In this document: positions 36,192-46,311 of the stretch, piece after piece
Layout of the letters: the number at the start of each line of letters is the position of its first letter
Numbering within the stretch: position 1 is the first letter of the stretch
DNA from: Planctopirus ephydatiae
GTDB taxonomy: Bacteria > Planctomycetota > Planctomycetia > Planctomycetales > Planctomycetaceae
Length of the DNA stretch: 64,000 nucleotides
Assembly: GCF_007752345.1 (NCBI RefSeq)
Contig: NZ_CP036299.1
Span: 1,813,001 to 1,877,000, forward strand
Direction of reading: 5' to 3'
The notes under the pieces: generated by a model
What the model saw: only the letters and a program-made list of their open reading frames with translations
The model's database searches: none
What the model was told of the DNA's origin: nothing
Position numbers and translations under genes: made by a program

Positions 36192-36341
36192 CCGTCCAAT
36201 TCGCTCCTGTCAGGGACTTCATCAACTGCGGAAGCATAAGGAGCTGACATGTCACAACACACGGGGAAGATAACCTTCTCGCATCCGTAGTCAGTCGCAA
36301 CATGCTCATCAAAATGAATCAGGGGCTCTATTGAGCCATGA

Positions 36342-38051
36342 ATGTTGCCGGGAATTATTAATGGTTCCCAGTCGAACATGATTCTCCAGGTTTCCTTGAA
36401 AACCCCGACCATAGAAAGTTTGAAAACAGTGACGCCAACTGTGCTGGTGATTGATGATGACCGTACGATTCTGTTGCAGATCTCTCGCGCGCTGGAATCG
36501 TTAAACGTTCAAGTTGAGGGGGTCATGACGGCGCAGGCTGGTCTCGAGGCCATTCGCACACTGAAACCCTCTGTCGTGCTATTGGATCTGGTACTCCCGC
36601 AAATTTCGGGAATGGAACTTTTCCAACGCATCAAAGATCTCGACCGGCGGTTACCGGTCATCTTCATCACGGCTGATGCCGCCAGCGAATCGGCGATTGG
36701 TGCTATCAGTCTGGGGGCTTATGACTACGTGGCCAAGCCTTTGCATCTGGCCCAGTTGCAGCAACTCGTTGCTAAAGCCCTGGAAACGCGGAGGCTGATG
36801 AGTGTCCCCGTAGCGGTCTCGGTGACTGACGATGAAAAAGCCAGCGATCATGGTGATCTTTTTGTTGGTCGCAGCCCGCGAATGCTCGAAGTCTTCAAAG
36901 AAATCGGCCGTGTCGCTCAACAGAATGTCACAGTCCTTGTGCGCGGAGAAAGTGGTACCGGGAAAGAACTCGTCGCCCGAGCCATCTATCAGTTTGGTAG
37001 CCGCTCGACGCGTCCGTTTATGGCAGTCAATTGTGCGGCTTTGCCAGATACGTTGCTGGAATCGGAACTGTTCGGGCATGAGAAAGGGGCCTTTACTAGT
37101 GCGGATCGTCGCCGCATTGGCAAGTTCGAACAGTGTAATGGCGGTACGTTGTTCCTCGACGAAGTGGGCGACATGTCCCCCTTAACGCAGGGCAAAGTTC
37201 TCCGCTTGCTGCAAGAGCAGCGGTTTGAACGAGTTGGCAGCAATGACACCATTGAAACGAATGTTCGCCTGGTCGCCGCCACCAATCGTCCCCTTGAGCA
37301 GATGGTGCAGGATGGCCGCTTTCGTGCGGATCTGTTCTACCGGTTGAATGTCGTCACGATCTCTTTGCCGCCACTCAGGGAACGTGTCGAGGATATTCCA
37401 CTACTCCTCAAATACTCCTTTTCCCGTGCCAGGCGAGAGCTGGATAAGCCGGATGTGGAAGGACTCTCACCTGATGCACTGGCGCTGCTGATGGCCTACC
37501 CTTGGCCGGGAAACATCCGAGAACTGCAAAGTGTTGTGCGGCAATGTCTTCTCAAATGTACGGGGCCCGTGATCGTTCCCGATTTTCTGCCCGTAACGAT
37601 TCTCGATTACCAGGCTGTTCCCCTTGGAGAAGCTACGAACCGAGTTTTCTTTCCAGAGAACACCCCTGCATCAATCTACCGAGATCCCGCTTCCACTGCC
37701 GGAGTGCGACCTCTTTCGCAACGTCCGGAGGAAACGTCTGTTGCGGCTTCTGCTCCAATACCTCATGGGATTCTCCAGACGCACTCCCAGGCTTCTGGAA
37801 TGAGCGACCTGCCAAGTTCGGACATCGGCCAGTTGATTGAAGCAAGGCTCCAGGCCGGTTCGACCAATCTTTATGCCGAAGCTCTCGAAATGATGGAGAA
37901 GTATCTCCTCACCCGCGTTCTGCAGGCCAGCCAGGCCAATCAATCCAAAGCGGCCGAAATCCTGGGCATCACTCGCGGTAAAGTGCGTGATCGGATTGCC
38001 GCCTTCGGGATCAATCTCGACAAGAATGTCTCCATCGATCCTCCGCGTTGA
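36342..38051 (+). CDS. NtrC-family sigma-54 regulator with GAFTSA loop
   Basis: 569 residues. Receiver: acidic pocket VLVIDDD, phospho-acceptor Asp82 (VVLLDLVLPQ), Lys in AKPLHLAQ. AAA+ domain: Walker A GESGTGKE (202-209), loop GAFTSA (249-254) in LFGHEKGAFTSADRR, Walker B TLFLDEVGDM. C-terminal Fis-type HTH: NQSKAAEILGITRGKVRDRIAAFGI. One residue differs from GAFTGA (Gly to Ser). It may still contact sigma-54, less well. A Hpt protein gene follows 44 bases after the stop, suggesting a phosphorelay pair. The start is one of several ATGs (36342, 36378). Confidence 0.94.
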   Translation: MLPGIINGSQSNMILQVSLKTPTIESLKTVTPTVLVIDDDRTILLQISRALESLNVQVEGVMTAQAGLEAIRTLKPSVVLLDLVLPQISGMELFQRIKDLDRRLPVIFITADAASESAIGAISLGAYDYVAKPLHLAQLQQLVAKALETRRLMSVPVAVSVTDDEKASDHGDLFVGRSPRMLEVFKEIGRVAQQNVTVLVRGESGTGKELVARAIYQFGSRSTRPFMAVNCAALPDTLLESELFGHEKGAFTSADRRRIGKFEQCNGGTLFLDEVGDMSPLTQGKVLRLLQEQRFERVGSNDTIETNVRLVAATNRPLEQMVQDGRFRADLFYRLNVVTISLPPLRERVEDIPLLLKYSFSRARRELDKPDVEGLSPDALALLMAYPWPGNIRELQSVVRQCLLKCTGPVIVPDFLPVTILDYQAVPLGEATNRVFFPENTPASIYRDPASTAGVRPLSQRPEETSVAASAPIPHGILQTHSQASGMSDLPSSDIGQLIEARLQAGSTNLYAEALEMMEKYLLTRVLQASQANQSKAAEILGITRGKVRDRIAAFGINLDKNVSIDPPR

Positions 38052-38095
38052 GTTCCTGCCGTTGATTCATTCAGCAGATGATTTAAGGATTTGCC

Positions 38096-38470
38096 GTGAC
38101 TGATTATCGCCACGAAATTGACTTCAAATCGATGATGGAACGCCTGGGAGATTTTTGGGATCTGGCAGAAGAACTCGCCTCGATGACAATGACGGATGCC
38201 CCGATTGTTCTCGGGCAACTGAAGACCTCGCTCACGCAGGAAGATCTCGAATCAGCCCACCGACATGCCCATAGCCTGCAAGGGCTGGTGGCTACGGTAG
38301 GCTGCACTCGCTGTGAAGCGACTGCCTCCAGGATCGAGAAACTGATTGCCGCCGGAGATTTTGAAACCTCCCGCTCTCTCCTGCCAGAACTCACAATTCA
38401 GCTCGATCAATCTCTGCAGGGATTGAAACAGATCATTGATGATAGTCAGCCGGCGAAACGAGATCGCTAA
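38096..38470 (+). CDS. HPt-domain phosphotransfer protein
   Basis: 124 residues from GTG 38096; AAGGA is 8 bases upstream. Phosphotransfer helix AHRHAHSLQGLVATVGC matches the HxLKGxxxxxG signature, with His59 the likely phosphoacceptor and Gln where Lys is usual. Hydrophobic four-helix-bundle pattern to the end. It follows the NtrC-type regulator and presumably shuttles phosphate to or from it. No histidine kinase gene is in the window. Confidence 0.8.
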   Translation: MTDYRHEIDFKSMMERLGDFWDLAEELASMTMTDAPIVLGQLKTSLTQEDLESAHRHAHSLQGLVATVGCTRCEATASRIEKLIAAGDFETSRSLLPELTIQLDQSLQGLKQIIDDSQPAKRDR

Positions 38471-38675
38471 TCCTGCTAACGCAGATATTGAAGAGTAGTG
38501 TCGAATCTATTGATATAGAATGATATGTTATTGGCCGTTTTTTCTGGAATACTATCTACAACTATAAAGCCATCGCTGGCGGAGAATCAACACAGGCCAC
38601 TGGCGAAAAGGTGCAGATGCCAGAAAAGCCGTGACCACTTCTGGTACAAAGCATAGAAATCTATAGACCTGCCGT

Positions 38676-39632
38676 TCAGAATGGCAGTGGTTGGCCGAGG
38701 CCTTCTTCTCTAGCGCGAATATAGACCTGTGTGCCGAGGATGATATCCTGAATTGCCAAGCCCACCGATTTGAAGAGCGTGATATCGTCTTCGTGAGCCC
38801 GGCCTGTCTGTTCACCCACCAGCACTCGTCCCAGTTCCTGCACACGCTGCCATTCCAGACAGCCGGCCTCAATCGCTGCGACAAAATCACCCGCTTCGTT
38901 CTGGCAGGCAGCCAGATCATCACAGGCAATCCAGTCACTGCGGCGTATTGTTTCCAGATCGATCTCGGCTCGCGATAGATGATTACTTCCCACCACACAC
39001 AGGTGTGTGCCGGGTGTTAACGAAGCGCCTTGAAATACCGGGCTTTTACTCGTGGTGGCACACACCAAAATGTCCTTCTCACTGGCGGCATCGTCGGGGC
39101 TGTGTACCGGAATCGTCGGGACATCGCAAAGCTGTGAGACTTCATCGGCAAACTGCGAACACTTCTCACTGTTCCGTGAGTAGACTTCAATCCGCTCGAT
39201 GGGGCGGCTCATACAGATCGCCTGCAACTGGGTTCGCGCCTGCAGCCCTGAGCCGAAGCAGCCGACTATCCGGGATTCAGGATTGGACATCAACTTGCAG
39301 GAAAGTCCTGAGGCAGCCCCGGTGCGTAGCTGACCGAGATAATCCGCCTCCATGACACATAAAGGCTTTCCCGTTTCGGCATCCCACAAAGTGACGAGGA
39401 ACTGCGCACCTTGCTTCGTCGTGGTGTACGACTTGGTGCCCAGAATCTTCACCCCGGTCGAGGCCGCCGACATACTGTGGAGAATCACTCCGGGAATCAT
39501 CGCCCGGCTGCGGGGAATATTCACCGCGCGCCCCGTCGCCAGTTCCTGAAACGCCTGTTCTGTCGCCGCCAATGCCAGAGGCATATCGGCTACAAATCGA
39601 ACGTCCCCTTCTGAGAGAAAGAATGCCGTCAT
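38676..39632 (-). CDS. Ornithine cyclodeaminase/mu-crystallin family protein
   Basis: 318 residues. Nucleotide-binding glycine motif in RIVGCFGSGLQARTQLQA (GxGxQA), preceded by the catalytic-side Arg/Asp of the family (LVTLWDAETGKPLCVMEADYLGQLRTGAASGL). Members deaminate ornithine to proline, reduce ketimines or make amino-acid intermediates; the exact substrate cannot be told. It lies 63 bases downstream of xylB on the same strand. Confidence 0.9.
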   Translation of the reverse strand: MTAFFLSEGDVRFVADMPLALAATEQAFQELATGRAVNIPRSRAMIPGVILHSMSAASTGVKILGTKSYTTTKQGAQFLVTLWDAETGKPLCVMEADYLGQLRTGAASGLSCKLMSNPESRIVGCFGSGLQARTQLQAICMSRPIERIEVYSRNSEKCSQFADEVSQLCDVPTIPVHSPDDAASEKDILVCATTSKSPVFQGASLTPGTHLCVVGSNHLSRAEIDLETIRRSDWIACDDLAACQNEAGDFVAAIEAGCLEWQRVQELGRVLVGEQTGRAHEDDITLFKSVGLAIQDIILGTQVYIRAREEGLGQPLPF

Positions 39633-39695
39633 GATGGTTGTCTCTAGGAGGGGAATTGTTCGTCATCGAGCCAGATCTATGCAGCTCCAGCGGCT

Positions 39696-41231
39696 TTAGA
39701 CATCGACCAGCTTGGCCAGTTCCGGAAAGTCGGGCTTGAGCGATCGATAGAGCTTGCCGAACATGGGGTACGATTTGTTGTAAACGCGTTTGGCTTCGGA
39801 GTTCGGATCGGTCGCGCCGTTCACACGAATGGTGGCAGTACAGGCTTCGACCACGCTCTTGTATTCGCCAGTACCAGCGGCAGCCAGAAGTGCCACGCCA
39901 TAGGCAGGCCCCTCTTCCGCATTGATTGTGACCACGCGGCGTCCATAGACATCTGCCTGCATCTGTCGCCAGAACTGGCTGCGTGCCCCACCGCCAGAAA
40001 CACGGATTTCGCGAATGGGAATCTTCAATTCATTGATGATTTCCAGGCAATCCCGCATGGCATAAGTGGCACCTTCCATCACAGCTCGAATGAGGTGTGC
40101 CCGGCCATGCCGAATCGTCAGCCCCACCCAGGCGCCGCGAGCCAGTGGATCGGCATGCGGCGTGCGCTCGCCCGTCAGATAAGGCAGGAAGAATAGTCCT
40201 TCGCAACCTGCAGGAGCTTCTGCTGCCTGTTCGGTAATCAGATTGTAAGGATCTGTTTTCAATCTGCGGGCATCGGCCACTTCGACGAGGCCCAGTGTAT
40301 TTCGATACCACTGGAGACTTCCGCCAGCGGAAAGGACACAGCCCATGACATGCCATTTCCCTTTAACGGCATGGCAGAAAGTATGCACACGCCCTTGAGG
40401 GTCAAGCTGCATTTCATCGGAGTGAGCGAAGACCACACCGCTGGTTCCCATGGTGGCAGAGATCACGCCGCGTTTGACAATGCCGTTTCCTACAGCACCT
40501 GCAGCCTGATCACCGGCCCCACCCACGACAGCGATCCCGGCTTTGAGTCCCAGTTGTTTGGCAGCAATTGCGCTGACAGTACCTGTGACCTCTTCCGATT
40601 CGTGCATTTTCGGGAGCAACGAAAGTGGAATATCGAGCTTGTCGAGCAGTGGCTTGCACCAGACTCGCTGGCTGACATCGAGCAGCAATGTGCCGGAAGC
40701 ATCACTGACTTCAGTGGCATAAGTCCCGGTCAGCCGGAAGCGAATGTAGTCCTTCGGCAACAAGATCTGGGCAGTCTTATCGAAGATTTTGGGTTCGTTT
40801 TTCTTGACCCACATAATCTTAGGAGCGGTAAATCCTGTGAGTGCCGGATTGGCGACCATTTCGATCAGCTTTTCGCGGCCGCCGGCCTTCTTTTCGATAT
40901 CGAGGCACTCGGCGGCAGTTCGCTGATCATTCCAGAGAATGGCAGGACGGAGCACGTCGCTGGATTTATCCAGAAAGACACTGCCATGCATCTGGCCACT
41001 CAGACCAATCCCGCTGATTTCTTCTGCCTTGATTTTTGCCGACTTAATTGCCTTTTTGGTGCTCTCGACGACAGCATTCCACCAGTCTTCGGGATCCTGT
41101 TCAGACCACCCGGGTTTTGGGCTGGAAAGTGGGTACTCGACGGTGGCTGAGCCTAGAATTTCGCCGTCAGCCCGCATGACGATTGTCTTTGTGCCGCTTG
41201 TGCCGATGTCGATCCCGAGAAAGGCGCCCAT
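39696..41231 (-). CDS. xylB: Xylulokinase
   Basis: 511 residues. FGGY kinase with N-terminal [18 protein letters not shown], the substrate motif [16 protein letters not shown] and ATP-binding [25 protein letters not shown]. Domain order and length match xylulokinase, which makes xylulose 5-phosphate from xylulose and ATP for the pentose phosphate pathway. No xylose isomerase gene is adjacent; a ~900-base gap lies upstream. Confidence 0.94.
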   Translation of the reverse strand: MGAFLGIDIGTSGTKTIVMRADGEILGSATVEYPLSSPKPGWSEQDPEDWWNAVVESTKKAIKSAKIKAEEISGIGLSGQMHGSVFLDKSSDVLRPAILWNDQRTAAECLDIEKKAGGREKLIEMVANPALTGFTAPKIMWVKKNEPKIFDKTAQILLPKDYIRFRLTGTYATEVSDASGTLLLDVSQRVWCKPLLDKLDIPLSLLPKMHESEEVTGTVSAIAAKQLGLKAGIAVVGGAGDQAAGAVGNGIVKRGVISATMGTSGVVFAHSDEMQLDPQGRVHTFCHAVKGKWHVMGCVLSAGGSLQWYRNTLGLVEVADARRLKTDPYNLITEQAAEAPAGCEGLFFLPYLTGERTPHADPLARGAWVGLTIRHGRAHLIRAVMEGATYAMRDCLEIINELKIPIREIRVSGGGARSQFWRQMQADVYGRRVVTINAEEGPAYGVALLAAAGTGEYKSVVEACTATIRVNGATDPNSEAKRVYNKSYPMFGKLYRSLKPDFPELAKLVDV

Positions 41232-42154
41232 AGACCGTTACCCTCAAGTTGTTCGCAGTGAATTCAGGCACTTCCCAATCGCTGGAAATACCTGGGAATC
41301 AAAACCTCACTCTGGCGAGAGCTGTTTTGATTCCAAATGCTGTTCGTGATGTCGTCTACTGATCGTGTGGTTTATCTGCCCTGGTGCTGGTCATTTGTAA
41401 AAACCAGCCAGCCGGGGAAGCATCCGTGGAAACAGATCCCGATATCAATGACCTTCTGAGGCGTTGATCGCAGAATTGTCTTCCACGGCCAAGTCATATT
41501 CACCGGCGATTCTTGACCTCGACCGAGTTCATGGAATCGCTGGTTTGAATGACCTGCACTCGACAAAACCCGAGAGTTTAACAGATTCGCGCGTGTGCTG
41601 CGCTCCACTCACAAAAATAGCCTGCAAAGCCATGATTCGGGCAGTCGTTTCTCCTCTGGCTGGCTTAGTGGCAGGTTTGGCTGACAGTTCAGGAAGTCTT
41701 CTGCACGTCAGCCCCTTCGCTTCCAATCCGATGTCGCTCGAATTGATCAAATGCCGGTAGATACCCTTCATGACCCAAGAAAAGTATGGACGATTCCATA
41801 AGCTGGGCTCCGGGATTAGCAGGCCTCTGCTGAACTGGCATCGCACGCAGCAAAAGACCTCCATCCGGGCTTTTATGCCTGTGTTCTGGTGATTTCTGCG
41901 GGAAAGCATGATTCTCAGAGCGTCGATCCCCCAAAGTTTTGGCTGGGGAATTTGATTCGGGATCAGATTTGGCCAGAGACCTCAGGAACTGTGATTGTCA
42001 ATATGACAACAAAGAGCATAAATTTGCGGAAATGCCCGCGACTTCAGACTTTCGAAACGCTCGACACAGCGTGTATCATCCAATGAGACGCCAGAGGGCT
42101 GTCCTATTTTATTCTTCTTACATCCCTCAAATCTTAACAGTGGCATCAGAAACT
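41232..42154. other. Long intergenic region upstream of xylB
   Basis: About 920 bases. Two opposing frames of ~100-126 codons (41464-41760 plus; 41529-41909 minus) exist, but neither has a ribosome binding site or known sequence. AT content rises toward 42000-42150, just before the Minf_1886 gene. The promoters for xylB and for the next operon must lie here. Confidence 0.5.
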
Positions 42155-42556
42155 ATGAGTTTGATTGATCGTGCAACTCGTCCAAAGATGAAGTTTCCAC
42201 CTCAGGCCTACCTGTTTGTCACGGAGGCCCTGAAAGTTGCCCAGGATCAGGCTGGCAAACTTCGCAATCTGGATGAATCTGAAGAGTCTGCTCACATTTC
42301 CGGCGCAGAACTGCTCGAAGGTGTGAGAATTCTCGGGAGTCGTATGTTCGGTATGATGGCTCCCACCGTATTTCGTTTGTGGGGGATCGAATCGACACAC
42401 GATTTTGGCCGGGTTGTCTTTGACCTCGTCGAGCGTGGGGAACTCCGCAAAACCGATGAAGATCAGTTAACGGATTTTGATGGCATTTACGAGTTCAATG
42501 AGGTCTTCCTGAATTCTTATCTGGTGGATACCACCAAGGCGTTTCGTCAACCATGA
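42155..42556 (+). CDS. Minf_1886-family protein (TIGR04138, planctomycete/verrucomicrobial)
   Basis: 133 residues from ATG 42155, where the family start (MSLIDRATRPKMKFPPQAYLFVTEALKVAQ) begins; the longer frame upstream is not conserved-looking. Signature stretches HISGAELLEGVRILGSRMFGMMAPTVFRLWGI and TDDFGRIVFDL-type sequence (HDFGRVVFDLVERGEL). Small, soluble, function unknown, restricted to PVC bacteria as far as I know. First of a run of five genes (with a membrane protein, recO, bamD-like, lptE). Confidence 0.85.
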   Translation: MSLIDRATRPKMKFPPQAYLFVTEALKVAQDQAGKLRNLDESEESAHISGAELLEGVRILGSRMFGMMAPTVFRLWGIESTHDFGRVVFDLVERGELRKTDEDQLTDFDGIYEFNEVFLNSYLVDTTKAFRQP

Positions 42557-42637
42557 CGAATTGATCCACTGGCGACGCCAAGTCAATGCATCCCTTCCCG
42601 GGTGCCTTCGGTCTGCTCCTGTAGAACTGGATGACGG

Positions 42638-43192
42638 GTGAGGATGGCAGCGAAAGGTCGAGGCATATTGTCTGCTGAATCACAGTTGCGAGATTCGAAC
42701 TCACCTCCTGATCTGCTTCCGACAAAGCAGTGGCCCTTAGTTGTGGCCGGAGGAATGCTCGTGGTCTGGATCTTGATTCTCACTTATTTGGCGGCTTCCA
42801 CTGCCAATCCCGTCGTGGTCAATCAACTGCAGATTTCCCTGTCGGATGCGGTGGTGACAGTCGAGCTGGGAGCCAGCGAGCAAGGCCAATCACACGATCG
42901 AGTCGTCAAAAGCTGGAAGGGAGACCCCCCGGAAAAACTCCCTCAACTTCCCCAGTTCAGCAAATTTCCTGCGAAGACCCGGCTGGTTGTCCCCCTTCAA
43001 AAGACGGAAACAGGCTGGCAAGTGACACAGGGGCCAGCCTCCTGGGCTCAAATCCCGTGGGCTGAACAGCTTTATCGATTGCCTCCTGTGACCACCAGCC
43101 TGAAGCCTCTGGTTTATGTCGAATCGACTGATGTTCTCGCGCAGTTAGAGACTGCGCTGGCATTACCGCAGTCAAAAAAAAACTCCCAATGA
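42638..43192 (+). CDS. Single-pass membrane protein, hypothetical
   Basis: 184 residues; GTG 42638 or ATG 42644. One transmembrane helix at ~31-52 (WPLVVAGGMLVVWILILTYLAA). The C-terminal part is polar (residues 55-184, with repeated Gln/Ser/Lys). No known domain. The N-terminus is likely cytoplasmic with the bulk outside, though orientation is a guess. It sits between the Minf_1886 gene and recO, and may be co-transcribed. Confidence 0.65.
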   Translation: MRMAAKGRGILSAESQLRDSNSPPDLLPTKQWPLVVAGGMLVVWILILTYLAASTANPVVVNQLQISLSDAVVTVELGASEQGQSHDRVVKSWKGDPPEKLPQLPQFSKFPAKTRLVVPLQKTETGWQVTQGPASWAQIPWAEQLYRLPPVTTSLKPLVYVESTDVLAQLETALALPQSKKNSQ

Positions 43193-43288
43193 TCCAGGGA
43201 TTGCTAGAGCTTTTCCTTGTATCAGGCGATTCTGCCGCTCGATTTGCATAGGTCAAAACCATCCCGCAGAGAGGAAACAGGCCCGGCA

Positions 43289-44038
43289 ATGGCGGCAGAA
43301 AAGGGGACGGCGTTGATTCTACGGGTCACAGACTTCAGTGAGACCAGCCGAATTGTCGTCATGTTCAGCCGAGAACACGGGCGTTTTTCTGCCTTGGCAA
43401 AAGGTGGCCGGCGTTTAAAAGGGCCATTCGAGTCGTCACTGGATTTACTCTCAACTTGTGATGTGGTCTTTCTCAAGAAAGCTTCCAGCGGACTGGATCT
43501 CCTCACAGAAGCCCGGTTGGTGCATCGCTTCCGCCCTGAGCCCAATCAACTCAACGCTCTGTATGCGGGCTATTACGTCGCAGAGCTCATCCTGGGGCTG
43601 ACGGAAGATTATGATCCCCATCCCGAGATTTACGACGAAGCCCAGAAGCTGCTCGAGAGTCTGGCAGATGCTTCGAACCTGGCCATCAAGCTGACTCGGT
43701 TTGAATTGATCATGCTCAGGGAGTGTGGCCAACTCCCGGATTTCGAGACCTGTATGGCTTGTGGAGCCGAGTTAACAGAGGGTCGGCTGTTTGGTTTCTG
43801 GCCCGGGCAAGGGGGCATGATTTGCCCTTCATGCCAGCGGGAAGACTATTCCCAGATTCCTGTTCACGCGGGGACGGCTCAATTATTGCGGCGGATGGCG
43901 AGCAATGAAAACACGACCTGGTCGCGGTTAATCCCTTCACCACAACAGGTTAAGGAACTTCGGGCAGTCATGCTGGCCGCCGTGACTCATACTTTGGGGA
44001 AGCGGCCCAACACTTTGAAACTACTGCGCTTCCAGTAA
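43289..44038 (+). CDS. recO: DNA repair protein RecO
   Basis: 249 residues from ATG 43289 (MAAEKGTALILRVTDFSETSRIVVMF). N-terminal OB-fold (FSREHGRFSALAKGGRRL), central helical part, and zinc cluster CMACG...CPSC (Cys pairs in CMACGAELTEGRLFGFWP and MICPSCQ). RecO anneals single strands and, with RecR (12675 in this window), loads RecA. The start upstream (43217) is not supported by the family. Confidence 0.93.
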   Translation: MAAEKGTALILRVTDFSETSRIVVMFSREHGRFSALAKGGRRLKGPFESSLDLLSTCDVVFLKKASSGLDLLTEARLVHRFRPEPNQLNALYAGYYVAELILGLTEDYDPHPEIYDEAQKLLESLADASNLAIKLTRFELIMLRECGQLPDFETCMACGAELTEGRLFGFWPGQGGMICPSCQREDYSQIPVHAGTAQLLRRMASNENTTWSRLIPSPQQVKELRAVMLAAVTHTLGKRPNTLKLLRFQ

Positions 44039-44114
44039 ATTCAAGCTTCTGCTACAAGCCGCTATTCAAGCCTTTCATTGCTCCCACCAACTGATATTTC
44101 GCACGTCCGACTCA

Positions 44115-45620
44115 GTGTCATGGATGACCATGTCTGGAACCGGCCCATCAAATTTGCTTCCCCGACCTGATCAGATTGCTGCGCGCTTCGTCGTTGCAGC
44201 AATGCTGCTGGCTCTTTGCGCATTTGCAGGAGCGGGTTGTGCAGCGACCAAGTGGCAATCGCCTCTCGTTTCCGGATTCAAAGAACCCAAGATTGATGGC
44301 GTTCAAGGCCCCACCGAAAGACGACTTCGCCGCGGCTTGATTACCCAGGCCAGTGCCACGGAAGATTCGCATGGAGACGAGCGTTCTCTGGCCCCGATCG
44401 CTGGCTCTGAAGAGTTCGAGAAAGCCGAGGCCTTATTCAAAGAAGGCAAGTTCGCTGAAGCCGAAAGTGCATTCAAGAAAGTCGCGAAGAAGTTCAAAAA
44501 GAGCGAGATTCGAGAGGATGCTCTCTTCATGCAGGCGGAATCTGCTTTCCAGAGGCAGCACTATGCCGATGCTTATGACATTGTCGCTGTGCTGCTCAAG
44601 GAGTACCCATCGTCCAGATATCTGGATTCGATCTCGCGACGTCTCTTTGAAATTGCCCGGATCTGGTTGAATGATCCCAAGGTTGCTCAAATCGATGAGA
44701 TTCAACAGACCAATCTGCAAAATCCAGGTGAACGACTTCCACCACCTGCCCCAGCGGAGGATAAGAAACAAAGCGCCTTCGCTCTCAATCTGTTCGATGA
44801 AAAGAAGCCAGTTTTTGATCCCGAAGGAAATGCGATAGCTGCCTTACGGGCGATCTGGCTCAATGACCCTGCCGGGCCATTGGCCGATGACGCCCTGATG
44901 CTCTCCGCCAGTCATTTTGCGCGACGCAGCAAATGGGCCGAAGCTGATAACTACTTCTCACTTCTACGAGAGCAGTATCCGAACAGCCCGCATGTTCAAA
45001 AGGCATTTTTGCTTGGTTCTCACGTCAAATTGATGTCTTACGAAGGGGCTGGATACGATGGCCGCCGCCTTGAAGAAGCCCGTCAACTTAAAGAGACAGC
45101 TCTCCGCCTCTACCCGGAAGCCGAAGATCGCGCCCGGCTGGAAAAAGAGCTGGCTGCGATTGAAGAAGCGGAAGTCGCTCGCCTCTGGGAACAGGTTCGC
45201 TTTTATCAGAGAAAACGCCGCGACAGTGCTGTGGGTCTGTATTGCCACATGCTGATCGACCGCTATCCCAACAGTTCCTATGCTCCTCAAGCCCGTCAGA
45301 TCCTTAATGAGTTAGGGCCTCAATACGCCACGGGTGAAAAGTACCGTATCGCACCACCACCTCAACCGAAGCCGACTTTGATTCCACCGATTCCCGGTTT
45401 AACACCCACGACACCACCCGAACTCAAACCTGTTGAAAAGACAGAAAAATCCCGAAGCTGGTGGGGCGGCAGCAAAGAGACTCCTGCCGATGAATCCGAA
45501 GGGCGTGAGTTGTTGAATCCGGGAGATGATCCACCCGACGATCGCGGTTCTCCCGGCGATAGTGGTGTTGATCCACGCACAATTCAGGCCGCAGGTGAAA
45601 GACCTCAGGAGGGGCGATGA
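44115..45620 (+). CDS. BamD-like tetratricopeptide lipoprotein
   Basis: 501 residues from GTG 44115; ATG 44124 or 44130 are alternatives. A signal (FVVAAMLLALCAFAGAGC) ends in a lipobox (Cys42). TPR-like repeats follow: AEALFKEGKFAEAESAFKKVAKKFKKSEIREDALFMQAESAF and QHYADAYDIVAVLLKEYPSSRYLD, then further repeats to ~410 (ARRSKWAEADNYFSLLREQYPNSPHVQ). This is the BamD/YfiO pattern, but the protein is longer, with a Pro-rich C-terminal tail. Probably part of the outer membrane barrel-assembly machine. lptE follows with a 4-base overlap. Confidence 0.85.
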   Translation: MSWMTMSGTGPSNLLPRPDQIAARFVVAAMLLALCAFAGAGCAATKWQSPLVSGFKEPKIDGVQGPTERRLRRGLITQASATEDSHGDERSLAPIAGSEEFEKAEALFKEGKFAEAESAFKKVAKKFKKSEIREDALFMQAESAFQRQHYADAYDIVAVLLKEYPSSRYLDSISRRLFEIARIWLNDPKVAQIDEIQQTNLQNPGERLPPPAPAEDKKQSAFALNLFDEKKPVFDPEGNAIAALRAIWLNDPAGPLADDALMLSASHFARRSKWAEADNYFSLLREQYPNSPHVQKAFLLGSHVKLMSYEGAGYDGRRLEEARQLKETALRLYPEAEDRARLEKELAAIEEAEVARLWEQVRFYQRKRRDSAVGLYCHMLIDRYPNSSYAPQARQILNELGPQYATGEKYRIAPPPQPKPTLIPPIPGLTPTTPPELKPVEKTEKSRSWWGGSKETPADESEGRELLNPGDDPPDDRGSPGDSGVDPRTIQAAGERPQEGR

Positions 45621-46210
45621 CCACTCCTCGAGACCAGCAGCTTCGTCAGGAAGTGTTTCCGCAGCGGGAGTCATATTGGGCTTCAAAAGAAGTTTCGCGG
45701 CGTGATTGTCTGGCGATGCTCTCGACCTTGCCCTGGGTTTTCACCGGCTGTGGATACACGATTGGAAAAGCCTACAGTCCACAGATTCGGACAGTGACTG
45801 TGCCTATTTTTGAAAACGATACTTTCCGCCGGGGGATTGAGTACCAGTTGACGGAAGCGGTACAGCGTGAGATTCGTACACGAACCCCGTTCAAACTGGT
45901 AAATGGCGATGAAGCCGAGACACGTCTTTCAGGGAAAATCGTCGAGATTCGCAAAGATGTTCTGGGAGAAACTACCTGGGATGATCCTCGCGAACTGCAA
46001 TTTTCACTGATGGTGCATGTGACCTGGGAAGATCTTCGCAGTGGTGAAGTTCTCGGTAAGGAGACCGCGCCGCTGGATACCAGTTCGATTGCCATGGCCT
46101 CTCAAGCCGATTTCGCACCTGAAGTTGGCCAATCCCTGGCCACCGCGACAGCCGACTCGACCTCCAGGCTGGCCCGCCGGATTGTCAACATGATGGAAAC
46201 GCCCTGGTAG
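45617..46210 (+). CDS. lptE: LptE-family lipopolysaccharide assembly lipoprotein
   Basis: 197 residues; its ATG overlaps the previous stop (ATGA), so translation is coupled. The N-terminus has SRRDCLAML (twin Arg at 28-29) and then VFTGC with Cys45, so it may be exported by Tat as a lipoprotein. The body is typical of LptE: GYTIGKAYSPQIRTVTVPIFENDTFRRGIEYQLTEAVQREI. It helps LptD insert lipopolysaccharide in the outer leaflet. With the BamD-like gene it indicates a Gram-negative-type outer membrane. Confidence 0.88.
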   Translation: MTTPRDQQLRQEVFPQRESYWASKEVSRRDCLAMLSTLPWVFTGCGYTIGKAYSPQIRTVTVPIFENDTFRRGIEYQLTEAVQREIRTRTPFKLVNGDEAETRLSGKIVEIRKDVLGETTWDDPRELQFSLMVHVTWEDLRSGEVLGKETAPLDTSSIAMASQADFAPEVGQSLATATADSTSRLARRIVNMMETPW

Positions 46211-46311
46211 CATATCGGTTCATGTTAAACGTGCGGTTAGATATGGCAAGTGCTCAGGTTTTGGCAGCGTGTTTGTTCCGGGTGTCGTTACTCCTCATTC
46301 CGGTGTTACAA

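Noticed and set aside
41464-41909. Opposing frames upstream of xylB
   Set aside because: Both lack start signals, and they overlap each other; neither shows a domain.
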